DNA of 22,507 nucleotides from a virus: IMG/VR virus record IMGVR_UViG_3300005178_000004, positions 1-22,507 of that record. The stretch is one strand, 5' to 3'. Position 1 is the stretch's first letter; every line of letters begins with the position of its first letter. The position numbers and the translations under genes were made by a program. The notes beneath the pieces were generated by a model. That model was given only the letters and a program-made list of their open reading frames with translations. It did no database searches and was not told the DNA's origin. Shown piece after piece: positions 5,789 to 12,307 of this stretch.

Positions 5789-6178
5789 GTGGAAGATAAA
5801 GAGCAACTGAAAATCGAGACTGAGCTAATCGTTAAGCTGATGCGTGAAAAACAGGCTGACGGCTGGTTGTATACGACGAATATTAATGACGTGCCGGAAA
5901 CAATCGGACATTACGGGCTAGATGATGGACTGTCCGGCTGCGGCGGCGGTGTTACGCATAACATGAGGCAGTCGATAAAATTCATGTCCCGATATGAGAC
6001 CGCGAAACGCCCGATCTATTCTTATCTTCCCGATACAGATATTAATGGGGACGCCGGGCTATGGCTTGACGGCAAAGAAACCTGCTGGATATGCAAAGAC
6101 AACGTAGTCAGGAAAATCAGCGAGAGAGATCGGCATCTTCGAGATGTTCACGGAATAGGGATGAGCGATTCCGACTAA
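5789..6178 (+). CDS. Hypothetical protein with C-terminal C2H2-type zinc finger, 129 aa
   Basis: The frame is open from a TTG at 5777, but GGAGGGG at 5779-5785 overlaps that TTG and lies 3-5 bases before GTG at 5789, so GTG 5789 is the start. The N-terminal part is helical (KIETELIVKLMREKQADGW), the middle contains a Gly/Cys-rich GLSGCGGGVTHN segment, and the C-terminus shows CWIC, thirteen residues, then HLRDVH: a C-x2-C-x13-H-x4-H zinc finger. Such fingers bind DNA or protein. The full family is not recognised. Confidence 0.78.
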   Translation: MEDKEQLKIETELIVKLMREKQADGWLYTTNINDVPETIGHYGLDDGLSGCGGGVTHNMRQSIKFMSRYETAKRPIYSYLPDTDINGDAGLWLDGKETCWICKDNVVRKISERDRHLRDVHGIGMSDSD

Positions 6179-6208
6179 GCTCCAGCCGATAATGACGAGG
6201 GGGAATAG

Positions 6209-6436
6209 ATGAAACACTTAACGAATCTCTCAAAGAGCGGTGGCAGTGAAGAGTATGACGATTACCGAAAGCGCGTAATGGCTGACCCTGAGATTATCAT
6301 CGGGAAACCACAGGCCACGCAATCATATACAGCGGAGCAATTAGAATCGTTCGGGATTATCGGCGTTTATAAGCGTGACGAGGATTGGATTCCTGGCGAG
6401 TTTGAATTAGATGTGGAATTTAAACGACTCCCCTAA
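6209..6436 (+). CDS. Hypothetical acidic protein, 75 aa
   Basis: The sequence begins MKHLTNLSKSGGSEEYDDYR and contains ESFGIIGVYKRDEDWIPGEF near the C-terminus. A GAGGGGGAA purine run ends 3-4 bases before the ATG. It is acidic with no membrane segment or recognised domain. It lies 30 bases after the zinc-finger gene in the rightward operon and ends in TAAAGCTTTC, a ten-base string that also follows the stop of the microprotein gene at 5723. Confidence 0.7.
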   Translation: MKHLTNLSKSGGSEEYDDYRKRVMADPEIIIGKPQATQSYTAEQLESFGIIGVYKRDEDWIPGEFELDVEFKRLP

Positions 6437-6479
6437 AGCTTTCCGCGTCTCTGTCGATAGTCATGTCAGAGGCACAACA

Positions 6480-6662
6480 ATGTCAAAATTATCCGCAAAC
6501 AGAAACATCTTCAACGCAATGGAATTCGTGCACAACGCCCGTAAAACTTCGACGCATCCGAACGTAGTCAAGCTACTGAAGCGCGTATCGGCGCGGCTGC
6601 AAGGGCAATTGATACCGTGGGATGAATTGGGGGAACCACGTTTCGATCATTTGTGCAGATAA
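6480..6662 (+). CDS. Hypothetical basic protein, 60 aa
   Basis: The frame is open from 6411, within the preceding gene, but AGAGG 7 bases before the ATG at 6480 gives a better start (MSKLSANRNIFNAMEFVHNA). The protein is basic and helical (VVKLLKRVSARLQGQ) and ends GEPRFDHLCR. No family is recognised. It is the last gene of the rightward operon; its stop runs into the hairpin that terminates the opposing minus-strand operon. Confidence 0.65.
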   Translation: MSKLSANRNIFNAMEFVHNARKTSTHPNVVKLLKRVSARLQGQLIPWDELGEPRFDHLCR

Positions 6663-6686
6663 AAATAGGGCCGGATCGCCCGGCCC
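6661..6686 (-). terminator. Rho-independent terminator of the large leftward operon
   Basis: Reading the minus strand, GGGCCGG and CCGGCCC form a perfect 7-bp GC stem (6686-6680 with 6674-6668) around a 5-base loop, followed immediately by TATTTTT (6667-6661). This is a classical intrinsic terminator for leftward transcription coming from 6720. On the plus strand the same stem is not followed by a T-run, so it should act mainly leftward. Confidence 0.82.
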
Positions 6687-6719
6687 AGTGATGGAGTTTT
6701 CAAGCCAATCGAGAAAGTG

Positions 6720-6923
6720 TTAGGTGGCCGGTACTTTCGCCGCCGCTGCCAGCGCCGCAGTCTTTGCGTTAATCGCCTCGGTGATCTTGTCGATCTCCGG
6801 CTGATTGCTGGGCGGGGTCGCGCCGAGCTTCGCCACTAAATCATTAATCTCTGACACCGCATTGTCGATTGCGGTTGCATTATCCAATTGCGCCTGTTCA
6901 AGTTTTGAAAAATCGTCTGCCAT
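6720..6923 (-). CDS. Small coiled-coil phage protein, 67 aa
   Basis: From ATG 6923 the protein reads MADDFSKLEQAQLDNATAID, continues NAVSEINDLVAKL, has a short Pro/Ser turn and a second helix ending in an Ala-rich tail. Two heptad-like helices suggest a small coiled-coil hairpin of a type common in phages. The same frame is open upstream to GTG 7004 or TTG 7022 and would add a transmembrane helix (LFKIAVFTLLVYIAVITKEI); an AAGGAG lies about 12 bases and an AAGGAAA about 5 bases before ATG 6923, which favours the short form, but a membrane-anchored long form remains possible. It is the last gene before the terminator. Confidence 0.7.
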   Translation of the reverse strand: MADDFSKLEQAQLDNATAIDNAVSEINDLVAKLGATPPSNQPEIDKITEAINAKTAALAAAAKVPAT

Positions 6924-7040
6924 GGTTTTCCTTATCTCCTTGGTAATTACCGCGATGTAAACGAGTAGCGTAAACACCGCAATTTTGAACAATTGTTCGA
7001 ACACGGGATTTATATAGCACAAAACCTGCCAAAAACGCCA

Positions 7041-7205
7041 TCAATATTTCCCGAACAGATCCAGAAACAACAGTAGGCACAGTAGAACGAGGAATACGTT
7101 GCTTGCGTACAACCACGGACCATTAGGAGCGCGAAACGTACCCCACCCACCACAAAGCAACGACAGGACTGCGAGAATGAAATAGATCACAAGATGACTT
7201 GGCAT
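7041..7205 (-). CDS. Small two-helix membrane protein, 54 aa
   Basis: The frame reads MPSHLVIYFILAVLSLLCGG, a polar turn WGTFRAPNGPW, then LYASNVFLVLLCLLLFLDLF and GKY. Two transmembrane helices joined by a short Gly/Pro loop form a membrane hairpin. AGGGG lies 5 bases before the ATG; this site can pair with TCCCCT upstream in the leader, which would hide it (see the hairpin at 7210-7235). The region downstream, 7040-6924, is open in two frames but no separate gene is supported with confidence. Confidence 0.75.
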   Translation of the reverse strand: MPSHLVIYFILAVLSLLCGGWGTFRAPNGPWLYASNVFLVLLCLLLFLDLFGKY

Positions 7206-7383
7206 AGATTCCCCTATCAGAACAAATTGAGGGGAGTTTTTGAGCGACCAGCCAGCGAAGTTACGTTAGGTTGTCGATTACTGTCACTGTCAATGCCCGG
7301 CCGCTCTGGCGGGAGTATAACACCAAAAATAAGGAAAGGCCGCTTATGTTAAACAACGGCAAGGAAAGAATTGGGGCTAATAT
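7206..7383 (-). promoter_or_regulatory. Non-coding leader with RBS-masking hairpin
   Basis: This 178-base gap holds no convincing gene. In the minus-strand sequence TCCCCT (7235-7230) pairs with AGGGGA (7215-7210), a 6-bp stem with a 14-base loop, and AGGGG is the ribosome binding site of the gene starting at 7205. A TTGACA without a good -10 at standard spacing lies near 7295-7290 inside a TGACAG tandem repeat, and a CCGC/GCGG mini-hairpin lies near 7300. An internal promoter is possible but not demonstrated. Confidence 0.35.
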
Positions 7384-7500
7384 TTAAGTTATTTCCGGGC
7401 GTGTACCTGCAACATCAGCAAAGAACATCAGGTTATTGCGGTTAAGGAATATATCGGAGTTGACGCCGCCCTTTAATTGAGGTTTTAAACTACGCGCCAT
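7384..7500 (-). CDS. Small hypothetical protein, 38 aa
   Basis: The frame reads MARSLKPQLKGGVNSDIFLN, then RNNLMFFADVAGTRPEIT. GAAGGGG lies about 7 bases before the ATG, at the end of the upstream gene, and the ATG starts one base after that gene's TAA (TAAAATG). Junction and ribosome binding site support translation. The protein is short and basic at the N-terminus; no family is recognised. Confidence 0.6.
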   Translation of the reverse strand: MARSLKPQLKGGVNSDIFLNRNNLMFFADVAGTRPEIT

Positions 7501-7501
7501 T

Positions 7502-7672
7502 TTATTTCCCCTTCTTTCTCGGACCTTTCGGCCCCTTGTCTAACTTCGCATATCCCAGGCGGATACGGACTTCGTTGCTGACACTATGCTCCTCGCGTTT
7601 GGCCGTGGCTTCTATGTCGGCAACTTCGGGGTCTAGCAGCGTGACCTTGACTTGCTTTAGGGTTGTGGGCAT
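7502..7672 (-). CDS. Ribbon-helix-helix DNA-binding protein, 56 aa
   Basis: The protein reads MPTTLKQVKVTLLDPEVADI, then EATAKREEHSVSNEVRIRLG and a basic tail (LDKGPKGPRKKGK). An N-terminal strand (QVKVTLL) followed by helix A (DPEVADIEATAKREE), a Ser-rich turn and helix B (VSNEVRIRLGYAK) is the Arc/MetJ/CopG ribbon-helix-helix layout. Such proteins act as dimeric repressors, contacting DNA through the strand. AGGA lies 8 bases before the ATG at 7672. The start overlaps the previous gene by 16 bases. As a small repressor in the middle of the leftward operon it could control that operon. Confidence 0.75.
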   Translation of the reverse strand: MPTTLKQVKVTLLDPEVADIEATAKREEHSVSNEVRIRLGYAKLDKGPKGPRKKGK

Positions 7673-7863
7673 TCGTCTTCCTTTTGTTGAATCGTAATCA
7701 AAAGCTTATCGCCGCCTTTTAAACCGTGCATCAGGGCTTGCGGGATGGTCAAATCAATCGTATAGACCTGACCGAACGAATGCAGCGGGCGATAGATTTC
7801 ACATTTGATACCTTCATCGGTTCGCTTTGTTCCGTAGACTTCGGCCTCAATTTGGAGTTTCAT
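7657..7863 (-). CDS. Hypothetical beta-rich protein, 68 aa
   Basis: From ATG 7863 the protein reads MKLQIEAEVYGTKRTDEGIK and continues with strands such as VYTIDLTIPQALM and a terminal KLLITIQQKEDECPQP. The alternation suggests a small beta-barrel-like fold, but no family is recognised. The frame extends upstream to 7911; however the upstream gene ends in TAATG whose ATG is the one at 7863, and GGAG lies 11 bases before it, so 7863 is chosen. Confidence 0.75.
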   Translation of the reverse strand: MKLQIEAEVYGTKRTDEGIKCEIYRPLHSFGQVYTIDLTIPQALMHGLKGGDKLLITIQQKEDECPQP

Positions 7864-8021
7864 TAATAAGTAATCTCCGGGTCGCATCCGATTCGACCAC
7901 GAACCGAACAATGAATACAGCGCAGTTCGGCGGTTTTGCCGTCATTCCAATCACGCTTGAAGGCATGAATGCTAAGAAGCGACCAGTAATTTTTGTGAAA
8001 GAGTTGACACCAAATACCCAT
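7863..8021 (-). CDS. Small zinc-knuckle-like protein, 52 aa
   Basis: The frame reads MGIWCQLFHKNYWSLLSIHA, then FKRDWNDGKTAELRCIHCSV and RGRIGCDPEITY. A CIHC motif in a beta-turn context, with an early Cys and His residues, suggests a small zinc-binding fold. Both ends are TAATG junctions: its ATG (8021-8019) overlaps the TAA of the upstream gene, and its TAA (7865-7863) overlaps the next ATG. This arrangement strongly supports a real, coupled gene. Function unknown. Confidence 0.75.
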   Translation of the reverse strand: MGIWCQLFHKNYWSLLSIHAFKRDWNDGKTAELRCIHCSVRGRIGCDPEITY

Positions 8022-8230
8022 TAGAATTCTCCATAAATGCCGTCATCATAATCAATGCAAGTAAGCCTGTTCGGGTCAAACACCCGCCTACGTTTCGGAT
8101 TATCAACTTCGACACTGACGATATCCGCGTCGGTTATGTTTGGCGGATCCAAGTCTTCGTCGTGCTCAACAACCCGGAAAGCTTTACCGCTGTTCGTTGT
8201 AATCGTATCGCCTATTCGTGGTCTGCTCAT
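8021..8230 (-). CDS. Hypothetical acidic protein, 69 aa
   Basis: The sequence begins MSRPRIGDTITTNSGKAFRV and ends DPNRLTCIDYDDGIYGEF. The pattern IGDTITTNSGKAFRVVE resembles the first strands of a small SH3-like barrel, but this is a weak impression. A perfect GGAGG lies 5 bases before the ATG. Its TAA overlaps the following ATG (TAATG). Function unknown. Confidence 0.78.
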   Translation of the reverse strand: MSRPRIGDTITTNSGKAFRVVEHDEDLDPPNITDADIVSVEVDNPKRRRVFDPNRLTCIDYDDGIYGEF

Positions 8231-8244
8231 AAATACCTCCGTTT

Positions 8245-8778
8245 CTATAATCCCTCAATATCTTCGATCATTCGTTTTAAAAGCCTTTGCATTGCCTCTA
8301 ATTTGATCCGTCCGTGCGAGTTGCCGTAAGTTTTTTCCTGGCGTTCAAGTTCAGCCACGCGCAGAACGCACGCCGAATCAAAGGCATCAATTACAAATTC
8401 AGGTGATTCGTTTTGCAACCAATAGAGAATGGCTTCAGCGCAGCAAAGAGCATCCTCGCCCGTCAAGATTCCTTTTCTGAAATCCTTTAATCGATGCGCT
8501 GAAAGAATCTCGCAGTCCTTATTGTGGCCGGATAGGTCCTCTGTAGCCGTTAGTATTCCCTCGCAATGAAGGCACTGAATATGCTCAGGCGGATCCTCAA
8601 ATGTACAAGGCGAGTCGGAGCGCACGATAGGATTGGAAATATCGCTCACCTGTTTTTCGGTAACCAGGATCATCATCGGCGCGACCCGCTCTTCAGGCTT
8701 GAATATTTCTTCTGCCTTCGCATCGAAGTTACCCGATGCGAATTGAGTCATCAATCGATCTAACGGTTTATTTTCCAT
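8245..8778 (-). CDS. Hypothetical protein with CxxC...HxxxC zinc motif, 177 aa
   Basis: From ATG 8778 the protein reads MENKPLDRLMTQFASGNFDA. A central CLHCEGILTATEDLSGHNKD segment followed by C forms a C-x2-C-x14-H-x3-C zinc-binding motif at about residues 68-90. The C-terminal third is helical, with a charged end (KLEAMQRLLKRMIEDIEG). GGGAGAAGG ends 3 bases before ATG 8778, preferred over the in-frame ATGs at 8799 and 8844, which lie inside the preceding gene. It overlaps that gene by 11 bases. No known enzyme motif is seen. Confidence 0.75.
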   Translation of the reverse strand: MENKPLDRLMTQFASGNFDAKAEEIFKPEERVAPMMILVTEKQVSDISNPIVRSDSPCTFEDPPEHIQCLHCEGILTATEDLSGHNKDCEILSAHRLKDFRKGILTGEDALCCAEAILYWLQNESPEFVIDAFDSACVLRVAELERQEKTYGNSHGRIKLEAMQRLLKRMIEDIEGL

Positions 8779-9637
8779 TACCTTCTCCCTTGTCTTCATC
8801 GTCTTGAACCAAAGATGGGTTATCCCATTCGCCGGATGCGCCAAATCGCTGCTCTATATCGTTGCAGAATCTCTCAATATATATCTGATGATCCTCGACT
8901 CCTGCGTCCAACCCGCGATTGAACAGAAAATCAGTGATACGGTCCATTATATTGTCCGTGGTCGGACCCGCTTCCCATCCTTCCCGTTGTCGAGCCAGCT
9001 TCAATCTTACTAGCCAATATTTGGCAAGTTCTGCCTGTTTCAACCTTCCCCTCAGGCTATAGATATTCTCACGAAGCCTACTAATAAGTTCGGCGAAGTC
9101 GCCATGACGCGGTGCATCCAATGCCCTTGCGATTGCGGTCAACTTCTCCGTCATTTCCAGATTGTCCCTTTCGCGTAACGCCAGCCTTAGCCGTTCATCG
9201 TTGATCTTCTGAAATAGCTTGTCGTTATCACGCGATGCCATCCAGAGATCATAGGCGTACCGGGTGAGCGAGTCCGTATAAGGATTGACGGTTCGATTAT
9301 TGCCTTTCCTGGTCGGTCTATGCCGTAGCGAATCATCAGCGACAAGGTTGAACGGCTTGTCCGATGCCCAGGATTCAAACTCCGATTGTGATGCGGTATT
9401 CCATTCGTGCGAATCGAATAAAATATAGGTCATTGCATCGCCATATTCGTTATCTTCGCCCATCTGGCCTTGCACGACCAGAACCGTTCCCTTGGGGATG
9501 CTGGCAACCTGCCCGTCCGTACCGACGAAAGTCATATCATGCATCGTCTTCATTATTTGACCGGTTTCAACTGGCAATAGCGTAATGTCTTGTTGATCCT
9601 CTGCGTTCGCGCGTTTTAGATAAGTCATAAAGTCCAT
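8768..9637 (-). CDS. Large hypothetical protein, 289 aa
   Basis: The start is ATG 9637 (MDFMTYLKRANAEDQQDITL), fixed by a TAATG overlap with the upstream gene; the frame is open to 9706 but that extension overlaps a better gene. Residues about 20-110 appear beta-rich (GTVLVVQGQM, MTYILFDSHEW); residues about 130-250 are long charged helices (ERLRLALRERDNLEMTEKLT and LISRLRENIYSLRGRLKQAE) that may form a coiled coil; the C-terminus is acidic. No family is recognised. Confidence 0.78.
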   Translation of the reverse strand: MDFMTYLKRANAEDQQDITLLPVETGQIMKTMHDMTFVGTDGQVASIPKGTVLVVQGQMGEDNEYGDAMTYILFDSHEWNTASQSEFESWASDKPFNLVADDSLRHRPTRKGNNRTVNPYTDSLTRYAYDLWMASRDNDKLFQKINDERLRLALRERDNLEMTEKLTAIARALDAPRHGDFAELISRLRENIYSLRGRLKQAELAKYWLVRLKLARQREGWEAGPTTDNIMDRITDFLFNRGLDAGVEDHQIYIERFCNDIEQRFGASGEWDNPSLVQDDEDKGEGNGK

Positions 9638-9813
9638 TATTGTTTTACCGTCCTTCTCTTGTTGTCGGTGGTTGCCTGCTGTTTGCTCCATCCTTGCCGA
9701 TGACAATCATCGCGTGGGCATGATTTACATTCACCGCCACGCGAATAAATTGCCGCAGGGCACTCACGATCTTTTGTCGGCGGAGTTGCCGTTGAACAAA
9801 CTAAAGCTTTCAT
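9637..9813 (-). CDS. Small cysteine-rich protein, 58 aa
   Basis: The frame reads MKALVCSTATPPTKDRECPA, then AIYSRGGECKSCPRDDCHRQ and a basic tail. Five cysteines and a histidine (C6, C18, C29, C32, C37, H38) cluster in a segment with CKSCPRDDCH, consistent with a zinc knuckle. A GGAGG lies 5 bases before the ATG and its TAA overlaps the next ATG (TAATG). Function unknown. A 93-base gap upstream (9906-9814) holds only a 21-codon frame that is not supported. Confidence 0.75.
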   Translation of the reverse strand: MKALVCSTATPPTKDRECPAAIYSRGGECKSCPRDDCHRQGWSKQQATTDNKRRTVKQ

Positions 9814-9906
9814 TTATGCCTCCAATGGAATTTTCAGGCAATACGGCGATGACCTGATATTCGACAATGCCTCTCCCATGCTATACCGAGCCGTCCAATG
9901 CGAAAT

Positions 9907-10050
9907 CTAAATGGATTCATTCTGATTCTCCCCGCAAAGAAACATCGCCTTGCGTTCGATCTTTTGACCACATTTACGACATTGATAAATAGCGATACCG
10001 GTCTGTTCGTCAAAAGCAACGAGTTTGAGACTGTGTTTACGCGCTTTCAT
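9907..10050 (-). CDS. Small zinc-ribbon-like protein, 47 aa
   Basis: From ATG 10050 the protein reads MKARKHSLKLVAFDEQTGIA, then IYQCRKCGQKIERKAMFLCG. YQCRKCG is a typical zinc-ribbon knuckle; a further Cys lies 14 residues on but a fourth ligand is not obvious. The frame is open to 10155, but ATG 10050 overlaps the upstream stop as ATGA and carries GAGGAC upstream, so it is preferred. Probably a coupled small regulatory or accessory protein. Confidence 0.7.
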   Translation of the reverse strand: MKARKHSLKLVAFDEQTGIAIYQCRKCGQKIERKAMFLCGENQNESI

Positions 10051-10349
10051 TTCGGGTCCTCGTTCATCGGACTCAATCGCCATTGCCCAGCGGCGCGAGC
10101 CTCCGCAATTCTTGAGAAATTTGCCGCCAGTGATTCCTGAATAACGATATACCATTGACCATTGATTTCAGCTAAAAGCTCTACGCCGATATAGACGCCG
10201 GATTCACCACCGATGCGACGTAGCCATAAAGCGGATATCTCAACGACGGGATGCTTTACCGGATCCTGATTGGCATTATCGTCGGCGTCCGCTTCGGCCG
10301 AATATAGTGTTTCTCGCTCTTCATCATGCTCGATGCCACGGTTTCCCAT
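10047..10349 (-). CDS. Hypothetical protein, 100 aa
   Basis: The sequence begins MGNRGIEHDEERETLYSAEA, with an acidic N-terminal 35 residues, then a beta-rich core (VVEISALWLRRIGGESGVYI, EINGQWYIVIQ) and a helical Ala-rich end. The ATG at 10349 overlaps the TAA of the upstream gene (TAATG); GGAGTG lies 10 bases upstream. The gene ends in an ATGA overlap with the zinc-ribbon gene. No family recognised. Confidence 0.78.
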   Translation of the reverse strand: MGNRGIEHDEERETLYSAEADADDNANQDPVKHPVVEISALWLRRIGGESGVYIGVELLAEINGQWYIVIQESLAANFSRIAEARAAGQWRLSPMNEDPK

Positions 10350-11203
10350 TATTGTTTTGTCACTCCTGTTTCCAGCGCTTGAAGTCGCGCTAATTTTTCT
10401 TCGTATTCCTGTTTGGCCTTGTCGGCAGCGCCCTTGGCTATTCTCACGGTTTGGGCCTTCAAATGGCTGGATACCTCTTCCGGGACTTCAAGGCCAAGCT
10501 TTTCAGCGGCGTATGCAGCCGATTCAAGGTAGCCATCTTTTTTCTTGTCATCGTTCCATCGTGCAAAAACATCAGCAATGAGCGTGGCCGCCTTCTCGAC
10601 AGCGGATTCACGCGTGATAAAAGGATATACCTCCGTCCAGCTACCCGACCCGTCCTTATAATCGTTAATTTTCCACAATAGATCACCATTGGCACCACCG
10701 AACAGGCTCAGCAACTTGCGCTCATTCGTGACCCGATAGGCATAGTCGCTTTTGACCTGCAATAGCTCATCCTTGGAATGAACGGCGATTCTGCCACATT
10801 GATTGGTGGTGAACCATTCGATTTTGCCTTCAATGAAAGCCTCAAGATCGTGCAGCGCCTCATTCTGACTGATCTTTGTGATTAGCGCTTTCCTGTCCGC
10901 TTCCCGCCATTGCTGTTCAGTCTGTAACGCAGTAATTCGTTCACGCAAGAGCTTTACCTTGGCATCAAGCTCAAGAATCCGCCCATCAAAGACTTCGACC
11001 GGTGCGGTGCGAAAGATTGCATCGACCGTGATGACGCCGGATATGAATGTGTCGTCCTCGTCATCGCATTCTTCATCCCAGCCTTGTCGATGATAGACTG
11101 GGTTGACCACAAAGAAACCCGCCGATTCTGCCACATAAACAACCTTTTGCCCGTTCGCCGTGAAAACTTCATCTCCTGGCGTGAATTGATTTATCTCCGT
11201 CAT
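10349..11203 (-). CDS. Large hypothetical protein with central coiled coil, 284 aa
   Basis: AAGGAG lies 5 bases before the ATG (MTEINQFTPGDEVFTANGQK). Residues 1-75 look like a beta-rich small domain (KVVYVAESAGFFVVNPVYHR). Residues about 75-120 form a heptad helix (ILELDAKVKLLRERITALQT). A mixed alpha/beta middle follows (FFTNQ-like WFTTNQCGRIAV), and the last 60 residues are a charged helix (AADKAKQEYEEKLARLQALE). It overlaps both neighbours (ATGA and TAATG). It shares a beta-domain plus coiled-coil plan with the 289-residue protein at 8768, but direct homology is not shown. Function unknown. Confidence 0.8.
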   Translation of the reverse strand: MTEINQFTPGDEVFTANGQKVVYVAESAGFFVVNPVYHRQGWDEECDDEDDTFISGVITVDAIFRTAPVEVFDGRILELDAKVKLLRERITALQTEQQWREADRKALITKISQNEALHDLEAFIEGKIEWFTTNQCGRIAVHSKDELLQVKSDYAYRVTNERKLLSLFGGANGDLLWKINDYKDGSGSWTEVYPFITRESAVEKAATLIADVFARWNDDKKKDGYLESAAYAAEKLGLEVPEEVSSHLKAQTVRIAKGAADKAKQEYEEKLARLQALETGVTKQ

Positions 11204-11460
11204 GATTGCTCCTTTGTAAAATCTTTCACGATTGGCCAGTCTGGCTCGTTATTCATCTCAAGGAATTGCCGAAGGTTCTCGTACTCAACTTCGTTTTGCG
11301 TCCCTATCTGAATCGGCCCGCCGCCTGAATCAAGAGGGCCGGGCCATTGAATGGATGTGACGATGTTCGCGTACTTTTTGTCGTGGTTGGAATAGACGAC
11401 TCCGATTTGATCGATATTGATTGTCGCCTGCGATAACTTTATGAAAGTCGGAATACTCAT
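11200..11460 (-). CDS. Hypothetical protein, 86 aa
   Basis: From ATG 11460 the protein reads MSIPTFIKLSQATINIDQIG, then VVYSNHDKKYANIVTSIQWP. AAAGGAGC lies 4 bases before this ATG, so the longer frame from 11490 is rejected. It is beta-rich with a GGGP loop (DSGGGPIQIGTQNE) and a helical C-terminus (YENLRQFLEMNN). The style recalls small phage proteins that display a strand-turn-helix fold, but no family is recognised. Its stop overlaps the next ATG (ATGA). Confidence 0.75.
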   Translation of the reverse strand: MSIPTFIKLSQATINIDQIGVVYSNHDKKYANIVTSIQWPGPLDSGGGPIQIGTQNEVEYENLRQFLEMNNEPDWPIVKDFTKEQS

Positions 11461-11482
11461 TGTGCTCCTTTGTTTTGGCAAT

Positions 11483-11710
11483 TTAATCACCGTATCTACC
11501 TTCCAAAATTTCCAACGTCCGGCTGATCGCTATCGCTAAATTGCTAATCATTTCCATTGCTGGACCAGATAAACCGGTCGGACTCGGTTCGCCGTTCTGC
11601 GTAATCTGCTCAAGTTCGATTGCATCCCAGACGCTTTTCATATTCTGCTCAGCCATATAGATTTGAAATTGACGCGGATTCATGGCACTCAGGGGCAGGG
11701 ATTTATTCAT
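11483..11710 (-). CDS. Hypothetical helical protein, 75 aa
   Basis: The sequence begins MNKSLPLSAMNPRQFQIYMA and ends ISRTLEILEGRYGD. It is mostly helical with a Gly/Ser/Pro hinge (GEPSPTGLSGP). GGGAG lies 6 bases before ATG 11710, supporting that start over the internal Met at residue 10. It overlaps the stop of the upstream gene by 8 bases. Function unknown. Confidence 0.72.
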   Translation of the reverse strand: MNKSLPLSAMNPRQFQIYMAEQNMKSVWDAIELEQITQNGEPSPTGLSGPAMEMISNLAIAISRTLEILEGRYGD

Positions 11711-11966
11711 GACTAACTCCCTTTCTCCGAATCACTTCCGCTGTTACTGTATTAATCACTTGAACGTGAGCAGCATCCGTGAACCTCATCACATAGGGTA
11801 TGCCCAGAATCTTCGCAAACTTCCACAATTCAGGTAGCGCAAATGTCGAAATAAACGGACGCACCTTTGACGGTTCAAATGTCATCGCCTTATCAACCTG
11901 CGATTGCGCCATTGCATCAGTCAACAGCGTACCGCCCGGTCTGTGTTCTTGGAATCCGCTTTGCAT
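11703..11966 (-). CDS. Hypothetical protein, 87 aa
   Basis: The start ATG 11966 (MQSGFQEHRPGGTLLTDAMA) is preceded by GGGAG; the frame runs back to 12122 but that part is antiphase to the first gene of the operon, so it is rejected. The middle is beta-rich (KVRPFISTFALPELWKFAKI) and the end is basic (AEVIRRKGVSHE). No family is recognised. It lies 10 bases after the first gene. Confidence 0.72.
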   Translation of the reverse strand: MQSGFQEHRPGGTLLTDAMAQSQVDKAMTFEPSKVRPFISTFALPELWKFAKILGIPYVMRFTDAAHVQVINTVTAEVIRRKGVSHE

Positions 11967-11976
11967 ATCGATCTCC

Positions 11977-12174
11977 CTACATTTCCCAAACTTTGACTTC
12001 CGCGTAACCCGCCCGACCTTTGACGCCGGTGATTTTGTAGATTGCCATTGAATCGAGATTGGCTTCTTTGTTCTGCCCACGGGCAACGGACTTGGCTTGG
12101 TCAGCCGTCTTTGCCGTTTCAATCCAGCTTGTCGTTTCGGTTGCGCATCTGATTTCGTAGGTTTCGTTTGCCAT
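11977..12174 (-). CDS. Hypothetical protein, first gene of the large leftward operon, 65 aa
   Basis: From ATG 12174 the protein reads MANETYEIRCATETTSWIET, then AKTADQAKSVARGQNKEANL and a short strand ending VKVWEM. GGGAG lies 8 bases before the ATG. The frame continues upstream to 12411 but crosses the promoter at 12231-12204, so the long version is not believed. A promoter-proximal small protein in a divergent control region is often a regulator, but no HTH is visible. Confidence 0.75.
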   Translation of the reverse strand: MANETYEIRCATETTSWIETAKTADQAKSVARGQNKEANLDSMAIYKITGVKGRAGYAEVKVWEM

Positions 12175-12203
12175 CTCGCTTTCTCCCTTGCTGAACTGTC
12201 TAT

Positions 12204-12231
12204 ATAGTAGCCTACTTCTAGGACAAGTCAA
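12204..12231 (-). promoter_or_regulatory. Leftward promoter for the 12174-6720 operon
   Basis: On the minus strand TTGACT (complement of 12231-12226) is followed by TACTAT after 16 bases (12209-12204), or by TATATA after 19 bases (12206-12201). The -35 is five of six; the -10 is ambiguous. The transcript would start near 12197, giving a leader of about 23 bases that contains GGGAG. It diverges from the rightward promoter at 12329-12337. Confidence 0.6.
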
Positions 12232-12307
12232 GCCTAAAATGCAATAAATCTCGCAACGTCCAATTATTTTCCCACAGCGGCTATCAGGCGTGATTCGCGA
12301 GAAAAGA

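Noticed and set aside
6898-7116. Alternative basic frame between 7041 and 6898 on the minus strand
   Set aside because: Composition is poor and it overlaps both the two-helix membrane gene and the coiled-coil gene in other frames; a hydrophobic extension of the latter is more protein-like but also unproven.
9814-9879. A 21-codon frame ending directly before ATG 9813, possible leader peptide
   Set aside because: No ribosome binding site and no regulatory amino-acid run; likely chance.
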